DNA from: Chlamydiales bacterium
GTDB lineage: Bacteria; Chlamydiota; Chlamydiia; Chlamydiales; JAJFMA01
Assembly: GCA_030679955.1 (NCBI GenBank)
Contig: JAUXSF010000030.1
Span: forward strand, 62,001-126,000
Length of the DNA: 64,000 nt
Direction: 5' to 3'
Shown here: in pieces, positions 44,701 to 49,885 of the stretch
Numbering within the stretch: the stretch's first letter is position 1
Layout: each line of letters starts with the position of its first letter
Program-made: the position numbers and the translations under genes
The notes under the pieces: model-generated
What the model was told of the DNA's origin: nothing
Database searches by the model: none
Seen by the model: the letters and a program-made list of their open reading frames with translations, nothing else

Positions 44701-46445
44701 TTGGCTGACGCGGCTTCCCGAATCCACGGAAGGACAGAAACAAGTGTGTGTCCGTACAAAAGTCGTTTTCCGCGTGTTTTTAGATGATACCCTCTTCTGG
44801 CTACTACTTCGATCAAAGTAGCTAATAAAGGGTCGTTGGAATCCTTGCCATGATGTACGAGCACTAGGTCTCCATCAGCGTTAACATCTATTAGAATGTG
44901 CTCTTCCCACCTCTTGTTAGCCAGATCGATAGTTGAGTCAAATAGAGAGTGAAGGTCATTGGCTTCCGCATGGTCCAGTAATGTGACTAGCAGCTGATTG
45001 CTTGGAATTGATAGCCGTGCAGAGCCCTTCAAAATTGAATTCAGAAATGAAAGGAGTTCAGGTGTGAGTTCGGTGTCATCGGCTAGTTCGAGGGTGTTTG
45101 TCTCGGGCATCAGACGTACTGCTGGGTACTTCTCCAACGCCAAAGATAACGCCTTTTGGTGGAATTTGGGCAGTGAAAGGTACCACGAAAATCCACGTTT
45201 GAATTGGTCGAATGTGTACGAGTCAAGTTTATCAACAAGCAAAGCATCCAGATCAGCATTGTCCACGAACACATTTTGCTCCACCAGGTCGTTAGCCAGA
45301 GCCAATAGGCTTGGTCCATCGCAATTCTTAAAACCTGCCCACCAGGGATTGTTTAACCAACGCAGAAAGTGAGCTGTGAAAACTTGGCCAGATGCCAAAG
45401 ACTTACCCACTCGCAGGCGATATAGGAAGGGCATACCCGACTGATGCGCCAGTGATTTAAGCTGTGCACTCAGAGCAGGGATGTAACTAGACATACGCCA
45501 CAACCACTCTGCATCATTGGGAGGCAGTGTTCCGTTTTCATGATGGTTCACAATATGGTTGAACAAGAGAGAATGGAGCTTTTTATTACTTTTGGGCTGC
45601 AAAAACGCCAAAAGCAAGGCACAGAGGGCATCTTCTGCATGTAGATGTGTGAAGTCTTTCTGATCCTGCACTATTTTTTGTAGTCTGCGAGTTGTTTTGG
45701 GATCAGCCGGATCTATGCCGAATTGCTGGAGTTTTCGCGTAATCATTTGGGGCACGTCAGGCGCCGAGAGCAGCTCTAGACGCTCTTTGGTGCGTTTTAG
45801 CGGCAGCTGCATGGCGCGATGAAAGTACTCCATATCCTGCCCGACATGATCCGTTAGGCATTGAGGATGAAGAGGTCCTTCTTTCCCAATGGGATCAGGA
45901 ATACTATTTAGAATTTGTTGTAGGCCTCTATCACATAATGATAGGAAGTAGTGATTGTTCATCGCAGCTGCGCGTTCTGCTAACTCTACGAGTAGTCTGA
46001 GGCTCTCTTTGTCGGTACCCGATGGGATAGCGGTTGTATCGCCATGAATGTGAGCAACCATACCCCGACAAAGGGGGTCTTGAGGGGCGAAGGTGAGATT
46101 TTCGCAGAGATTAAGTAAAAGAGCTTCGGTGGAATTGGATGCGGCCGGATGTGTCGAATAAGTTAGGGTGGAAAGATCGAATTTACTTGGGTGAAGAGAG
46201 CAAAAGTGAGCCAGTTTCAATGAATATTTCAGAATAAATTGATTGGCGATTTGCTGGCCTGGGTACTGCGATGTGGTCAAAAGGACCATTGCATTCCAAG
46301 CTCCTGTCAGAGCCGTGCACTTTTGCTCAAAAATCTCGTCAGTTAAAATACCCTTGCTGTAGCTGGCTATCGAAGATTCAAAGTCTTTTTCAATAGTTTT
46401 TAACGTATATTTGTATGGGTTGGAATGAGCGGTTGAGATTTCCAT
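41769..46445 (-). CDS. Giant protein with BTB/POZ-like modules
   Basis: A 1558-residue soluble, Leu- and His-rich helical protein without signal peptide. Around residues 960-1040 there is a BTB/POZ-like block: ADITLQFPNGLKLYVSRYV, LSSEFRNIKSG and MCSYLYPIS, followed by ICEIAEYAKGSPYILHKL (the usual C-terminal helices). A second, weaker copy lies near 1200-1330 (VVDENGTRLYFMSMMKLC with DILLPLALRYHLPKLLERCW), and a third trace near 480 (LLVTLLDHAEANDLHSLFD). BTB domains mediate assembly with cullin-3 ubiquitin ligases in eukaryotes, so the protein may act inside the host. Its promoter matches that of the MORN gene. The remaining length is not assignable by eye. Confidence 0.65.
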   Translation of the reverse strand: MEISTAHSNPYKYTLKTIEKDFESSIASYSKGILTDEIFEQKCTALTGAWNAMVLLTTSQYPGQQIANQFILKYSLKLAHFCSLHPSKFDLSTLTYSTHPAASNSTEALLLNLCENLTFAPQDPLCRGMVAHIHGDTTAIPSGTDKESLRLLVELAERAAAMNNHYFLSLCDRGLQQILNSIPDPIGKEGPLHPQCLTDHVGQDMEYFHRAMQLPLKRTKERLELLSAPDVPQMITRKLQQFGIDPADPKTTRRLQKIVQDQKDFTHLHAEDALCALLLAFLQPKSNKKLHSLLFNHIVNHHENGTLPPNDAEWLWRMSSYIPALSAQLKSLAHQSGMPFLYRLRVGKSLASGQVFTAHFLRWLNNPWWAGFKNCDGPSLLALANDLVEQNVFVDNADLDALLVDKLDSYTFDQFKRGFSWYLSLPKFHQKALSLALEKYPAVRLMPETNTLELADDTELTPELLSFLNSILKGSARLSIPSNQLLVTLLDHAEANDLHSLFDSTIDLANKRWEEHILIDVNADGDLVLVHHGKDSNDPLLATLIEVVARRGYHLKTRGKRLLYGHTLVSVLPWIREAASAKLKGPSLLLHMLDSGIASIFHKWPINNFEKLKEFYPDSYAQIKDGKLPCTYQKLPPTITKITLLNGLRTEDNQSFFSRINDLYHRGHLTHPKILEQIIAQHEIGPETLFQLLLFQLKYIESADLMRCVVQRLSDSFINNTLSHSTATKVLTLAQHFPQVQRALEQDCITVSYLKNNAINTVRLPRLTCALLSSKMHRVLTDVDTNLNGLDRKTLDTFVKWIRHPKFDGYRDQDAKTWEHLLTMLAFFECPVSYTDLRDALPTLITHRKANPVAKAINEMLDTRFLTKDTYWSYDANRIHVQCHSRRDHLHQLNTFFQNATELSNQPSPVEDVRRLMTACTQFLDRCAGNVAPKDEEHFLFHASKTLEAVRKAGLTARVLLDADITLQFPNGLKLYVSRYVLSHLSSEFRNIKSGETIKLSGSPQPYDTMCSYLYPISSPPTSAKDFSQICEIAEYAKGSPYILHKLKTLLEDGLKPIVNPIGEEVRTDPKLINLKFGQDSVLSNTLLKLDRPDIRHLVRPNARLLFTRKRLEEHSKELINAEDLKFSHPDFVCPQQDLFRYFLYLGSQKEVNSPLLITVAKSLQALFFTGELPRSTARWIENISYFHLPLQKALAMPKVRVVDENGTRLYFMSMMKLCVESELLYHTVTRRHQPDLSLEIELPHSLASALKTCLRQPSTAYHSHLPASEQLEIIDALTYFQIATDCPYDPRRPQSELLGLVNVQTVDILLPLALRYHLPKLLERCWTVASHINIDKSNIVVLWDAALKYRKHGLLNKCHQYISNGHNAKLRLPKNRQEVEDILNLHQTKYIWKNFLRQYGFLPDSVRERRPNIYSQLVEKGSLGTLPLPKTASPNVAVDHQELVHLWTNSNGFIDFVDRDATFLSDLLQLLELYQIPYSRTKLDDLLVWNLNDSNLLQNTEIAITLQLPHLGTECMDLIKQHWPNFEEYRYQSMADLEDIRLKQLLDLFERLLPKKP

Positions 46446-46483
46446 AGTAACTGATCTTGATTCAGTGTTGAAATTTGGCGCAC

Positions 46484-46512
46484 AGCATAAGAGGTGATGC
46501 CTTATCGTACAA
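46484..46512 (-). promoter_or_regulatory. Promoter of the BTB gene (conserved type)
   Basis: On the minus strand: TTGTAC (46507-46512), 17-bp spacer, TATGCT (46484-46489). About 50 bp around it (from gaaatttggcgcacagcata through ttatcg and acaag) recurs almost unchanged upstream of the MORN gene, down to the spacer length. Start site would be near 46477, with a leader of about 32 nt. Confidence 0.7.
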
Positions 46513-46639
46513 GAAACTTAGATGCCTAAGTGAGGTATTCTAAATAGGTTAAAGGCCATGCTACGGAAAATCCTTGTTTTTCTGTTATGCTTTTTTTTAT
46601 AAATGGGTTGAGGTCTAATTAACCTAGAGGGAGGTTCCT

Positions 46640-46843
46640 ATGGGTGCTCAAAAACAAAATGATAAGACGTATCAAAATAAAGGTAACTGCCAAGGTGATA
46701 GCTGTGGATCTCATCCACAAGATCAAAAGCATCATCAACAGCAAAAAGGGCAGTTCCAAGAGCATGTGAATCAGCCTCAGCAGCAATCCAAAAACAAACC
46801 GAATACCGCAAACCAGCAACCTAAGCAACCTACTCACAGGTAG
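46640..46843 (+). CDS. Small Gln/His/Asn-rich hydrophilic protein
   Basis: A 67-residue, extremely hydrophilic protein: Gln makes up nearly a third, with His, Asn and Lys (CGSHPQDQKHHQQQKGQ). Two Cys lie in NCQGDSCGSH. There is no hydrophobic segment. The gene is credible despite its size because a strong AGGGAGG site lies 7 bp before the ATG and a perfect terminator hairpin follows the stop. Function unknown; it may be a small disordered, secreted or nucleic-acid-associated protein. Confidence 0.6.
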   Translation: MGAQKQNDKTYQNKGNCQGDSCGSHPQDQKHHQQQKGQFQEHVNQPQQQSKNKPNTANQQPKQPTHR

Positions 46844-46855
46844 GCTTTGTACACA

Positions 46856-46880
46856 GACCAGAAGAGAATCTCTTCTGGTC
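46856..46880 (+). terminator. Intrinsic terminator of the small Gln-rich gene
   Basis: Perfect 12-bp arms gaccagaagaga (46856-46867) and complement (46869-46880) with a minimal loop, followed by ttatt, 13 bp after the stop codon. Confidence 0.75.
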
Positions 46881-46953
46881 TTATTCCCTTGGGTCCTGTC
46901 CCTTCCTTCACCTCGCTTCGCAATGAGCTGCAAATATAATAACTTGATTCAAT

Positions 46954-48126
46954 ATGTTATGTTTGATAATATTACGTGGGTTTAAGTTATTTATTTGGAT
47001 TTTAATTGTGGAAATTAGAAGCAGAATAGTTTCGGATGTTGTCGAGCAAAAAGAAGAAGAGATTTCGGAAGAGTACAATTGCTGTGCTGAGATGATGCAG
47101 CGAGCACTGTCGCTTTTAGGTAGTGCTTGGTCGGGAATGCAGCAGTTTTTGCCTAAGACTATAAAATTTTATAAACAACAGGCTTTGGTGCATCGTACTT
47201 ATGACGAAAGGCACAAAAATTTAAATGAGCTACGGAAGTTATTCCCAGACCTACAAGCCAACGATTTGGTTCTTTCATGTGATTTAGCCACGGCGAAGGA
47301 GTTTCATGCGCTTTACTCCACCCTATTTACAGGCATCTCTTATCGTGAGTTTAAAGAAGTCTCCACGGTCTTAGCGGACAAACTGTGTGTCGCGATGGGT
47401 AACGAGGGGACAATATCTGATTTTGAATATCTGATGAGTATACATTTGCTAAAAGAAACGCTTGTTTTGATAGCTCCCAATCTTATTAATGATGCGGATT
47501 TATTAGAAAACTATGCTCAAGCAGTATTTCGATTATTTCAAGAAGATGAGGACGCAGAGAAAACTATTGAATATAGCTCTGTAGAGTCATTTTTGGCACT
47601 CAATAGCCCTTTTGTGAAACGCATGAGAGAAAACGGTTTTTCCGAGAGGTCGATTGAAGTAACCCTTTATGATCTGTTTTCCACTACATTGGATCCTATG
47701 CTTGAATTTGCCAAATCGGCTTTTACTAATATTGGTTCAAGGTTGGATATGCAGAAGAGGTTACAGCTAGAACTGGCATGTGGCAATAGGACCTATTTGG
47801 ATCAGATGCTGATTGAGTCGCTGAGACTTCGGCCCCCTATTGAAGCTTTTGGGTCGCTCAAATGCAAGATAGGTGACCTTGCTCAGAATAGTAGGGTCAC
47901 TGGCTATGGGCAATACAACGTGAACAAGTTTGATCCTGATAGAATCAATTCTATCCCACCGCATCCCAAGCTTATCCCTTTTCTGCCTTTTGGGTATGGC
48001 CCAAACGGCTGTCCTTTTTCGTTGTATGTGATGGACGTTGTCAGAACGACAATGATCGCTATTTTTAAGACTAAACTCATCACTTGCGATCGTGCTAAAG
48101 ATTCTTATTTTACGGAGCCAAAATAA
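46954..48126 (+). CDS. Cytochrome P450-like protein (degenerate)
   Basis: The C-terminal third of this 390-residue protein follows the P450 order: K-helix ESLRLRPP with Glu288 and Arg291 (ExxR), a PERF-like NKFDPDRIN, and the heme-binding loop LPFGYGPNGCPF with Cys353 as the potential thiolate ligand. Departures from consensus are Asn for Arg and Phe for the final Gly in FxxGxRxCxG, a short ExxR-to-PERF distance (about 40 residues), and no clear I-helix (A/G)Gx(D/E)T. The N-terminus (CLIILRGFKLFIWILIVEI) is a hydrophobic anchor as in eukaryotic microsomal P450s. Either a divergent P450 or a P450-fold protein that no longer binds heme productively. No strong ribosome site; GTG 47008 could be an alternative start. 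A fragment of a related gene lies at 49766-49834. Confidence 0.6.
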   Translation: MLCLIILRGFKLFIWILIVEIRSRIVSDVVEQKEEEISEEYNCCAEMMQRALSLLGSAWSGMQQFLPKTIKFYKQQALVHRTYDERHKNLNELRKLFPDLQANDLVLSCDLATAKEFHALYSTLFTGISYREFKEVSTVLADKLCVAMGNEGTISDFEYLMSIHLLKETLVLIAPNLINDADLLENYAQAVFRLFQEDEDAEKTIEYSSVESFLALNSPFVKRMRENGFSERSIEVTLYDLFSTTLDPMLEFAKSAFTNIGSRLDMQKRLQLELACGNRTYLDQMLIESLRLRPPIEAFGSLKCKIGDLAQNSRVTGYGQYNVNKFDPDRINSIPPHPKLIPFLPFGYGPNGCPFSLYVMDVVRTTMIAIFKTKLITCDRAKDSYFTEPK

Positions 48127-48127
48127 T

Positions 48128-48159
48128 CTGAAGTGCGGCGACGTGTCACCGCACTTCAG
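48128..48159. terminator. Bidirectional terminator hairpin
   Basis: Perfect 11-bp arms ctgaagtgcgg (48128-48138) and complement (48149-48159) with a 10-nt loop, right between the convergent P450-like and MORN genes. Confidence 0.75.
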
Positions 48160-48166
48160 CCTTAGT

Positions 48167-49177
48167 CTACTTGGCGTTAGAGATCTCAAAGAAGGTTAAG
48201 GTCTCAGCAGGATGAGGCGGGGTCTTTTCATTTATCCATACTCCCTGGGAGGAGGCCTGAAAATGCTTGTCCGAAGAATAGACATCCCAGGTATAGGTTC
48301 CCGTTCCGAATGGCTTGCCCTGTATCCATTTGCCTTCGAATTTTACGTGTTGGGAGTTTACTTCGAGATCGTTTTTGAGGATAAACTTGTTGTTTTTATA
48401 CGTGCAGAGCACGTTGCCAGATAAGCGCCCTTGATCATCCAAAGTACCGGTGAAATGGACGCCGTTGCTGGTGAGGGTGCCTTCAATAGGTTTATTGTTT
48501 TTCCAAGTGCCGGCAAAAATGGTCTTATTCGTTAGGGTTCCGTATCCGTTTTTCTTCCCGTTTTTGAATGCGCCGGTGTACGTTCCTGCGGAGGTCTTTA
48601 AGGTGCCCTGTCCGTGATAGATATTATTATCCCATTCACCATCGTAGTAACTGCCATCTTCATATTTGACAATTCCCTTTCCATGGCGTTTGCCATCTTT
48701 GATTTCTCCGGTATATTCTCCAGCTTTCTCCGCATTTAACTTGGTGAAATGTTTCCAATTAGTGATCGTGCCTGTACCTACGAGATGGTGTTTTTCCCAT
48801 TGGCCATGATATGACGACCCTTCAAAATATTCGATGGTGCCTATCCCAGAACGGGTAGCGCCATTTCTTGATTGTCCGTAGTACACACCTTCGTTGTCTA
48901 CATGCACAATATTACCACTATTATCCCCATTTCCATGAGCGTTGGTTACTATATTTATCACTGTTTTAAACATGCTGACATTAGCTTGGTGCAGAGCTGT
49001 TATTTGCCCCTCCTGCTCCGTAGATTTTTCCAGGAGTTTAGCATTTTCCCGAGCTAAAGAGTTGACTTGGGCAGACAGCTCGCAAATTCTTGCGTCGCTA
49101 ACATTTTGTTGTGCCTGCATCTGCTGTAAAATATTTAGGATTTGTCCTAGGGATGGTTCAGTTCTCGGTATTTCCAT
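48167..49177 (-). CDS. MORN-repeat protein with N-terminal coiled coil
   Basis: A 336-residue protein. Residues 15-75 form a coiled coil (ILQQMQAQQNVSDARICEL and onward), and residues 95-320 hold about nine MORN-type repeats of the form Y-x-G-x-(W/F/I)-x-x-G-x-x-x-G-x-G-x-(L/I) (YTGEIKDGKRHGKGIVKY, YDGEWDNNIYHGQGTLK, YTGAFKNGKKNGYGTL). MORN repeats bind proteins or acidic phospholipids and are common in membrane-associated host-like proteins. No signal peptide. Its promoter is nearly identical to that of the BTB gene, so both are probably expressed together. Confidence 0.85.
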   Translation of the reverse strand: MEIPRTEPSLGQILNILQQMQAQQNVSDARICELSAQVNSLARENAKLLEKSTEQEGQITALHQANVSMFKTVINIVTNAHGNGDNSGNIVHVDNEGVYYGQSRNGATRSGIGTIEYFEGSSYHGQWEKHHLVGTGTITNWKHFTKLNAEKAGEYTGEIKDGKRHGKGIVKYEDGSYYDGEWDNNIYHGQGTLKTSAGTYTGAFKNGKKNGYGTLTNKTIFAGTWKNNKPIEGTLTSNGVHFTGTLDDQGRLSGNVLCTYKNNKFILKNDLEVNSQHVKFEGKWIQGKPFGTGTYTWDVYSSDKHFQASSQGVWINEKTPPHPAETLTFFEISNAK

Positions 49178-49238
49178 GACTCTCTACGTTTGAATTGAAA
49201 TAAGGTTTTTTTAACGATCCGGCTGAAATTTGGCGCAC

Positions 49239-49267
49239 AGCATAAGAGGAGATTCTTTATCGCACAA
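49239..49267 (-). promoter_or_regulatory. Promoter of the MORN gene (conserved type)
   Basis: On the minus strand: TTGTGC (49262-49267), 17-bp spacer, TATGCT (49239-49244), with flanks matching those upstream of the BTB gene. The leader to ATG 49177 would be about 55 nt. Confidence 0.7.
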
Positions 49268-49326
49268 GGTCAAACGTTCGGCACAACAGCTACCAGAAAA
49301 AGGAACACTTTTAAAGGATAGGCAGG

Positions 49327-49631
49327 CATACGCATCAACCTAATTATGAAAATTAGGTCATAAATACACATAATAAATTAGGTGTAGGATCACATTCGTG
49401 ACCTAGACGTGGAAGCGCTTTGCAGCTAATCGCGAAGCGATGTAAGTGTGATAGCCCCCACGTTCGGCCGCCGCTACGCGTCGTTCTTCACATGGGGCTA
49501 TCACACTTACATCGCTCTGCGATTAGCTGCAGAACATCATCCAAGCTGCCATAGAGAAGGGTATATGTCGCGCAAGCATCTTAAAACTATTGAGTTGCGA
49601 CTCAATTTTCATAATTAGGTTGATGCGTATG
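49327..49631. repeat. Family C nested palindromic element, copy 2
   Basis: Perfect 25-bp outer arms (49327-49351 and 49607-49631, beginning catacgcatcaacctaatt) and 37-bp inner arms with two mismatches (49422-49458 and 49494-49530, beginning gcagctaatcgcgaagcg). The core holds ccgccgctacgcgtcgttc. The tail to the right of the inner arm (gcagaacatcatccaagctg) recurs, inverted, to the left of copy 3. No ORF. Confidence 0.85.
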
Positions 49632-49765
49632 CTGCCTATCTCCTGTTTAATTCCCATCTTTCCGTCATAGATGTTTAGGAATCGTATAGTTCCTTGCGAA
49701 TACTTGATATTAGCGAGCAGGCAAGTATGTGTATTCTGGGATGGCTTGCGATTATATCTAATGAC

Positions 49766-49834
49766 GTGAAAAGCTTTGATCCCGATGCAGTCACCACAGT
49801 TCCAGCACACCCCAAGCTGATTCCTTTCCTGCCA
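49766..49834 (+). pseudogene. Remnant of a second P450-like gene
   Basis: The frame reads VKSFDPDAVTTVPAHPKLIP followed by FLP, matching the PERF region of the P450-like protein (VNKFDPDRINSIPPHPKLIP, then FLP) over 23 residues. The heme loop that should follow is absent: after FLP the sequence diverges. The upstream frame has no ExxR. It lies between family C copy 2 and the end of the ankyrin gene and is best read as a leftover of a duplicated gene broken by element insertion or deletion. Confidence 0.7.
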
Positions 49835-49885
49835 CGGACCTCTATATCTCAGAGAGAAGAGAACCGACGAGGTAGCGTGGGCCGT

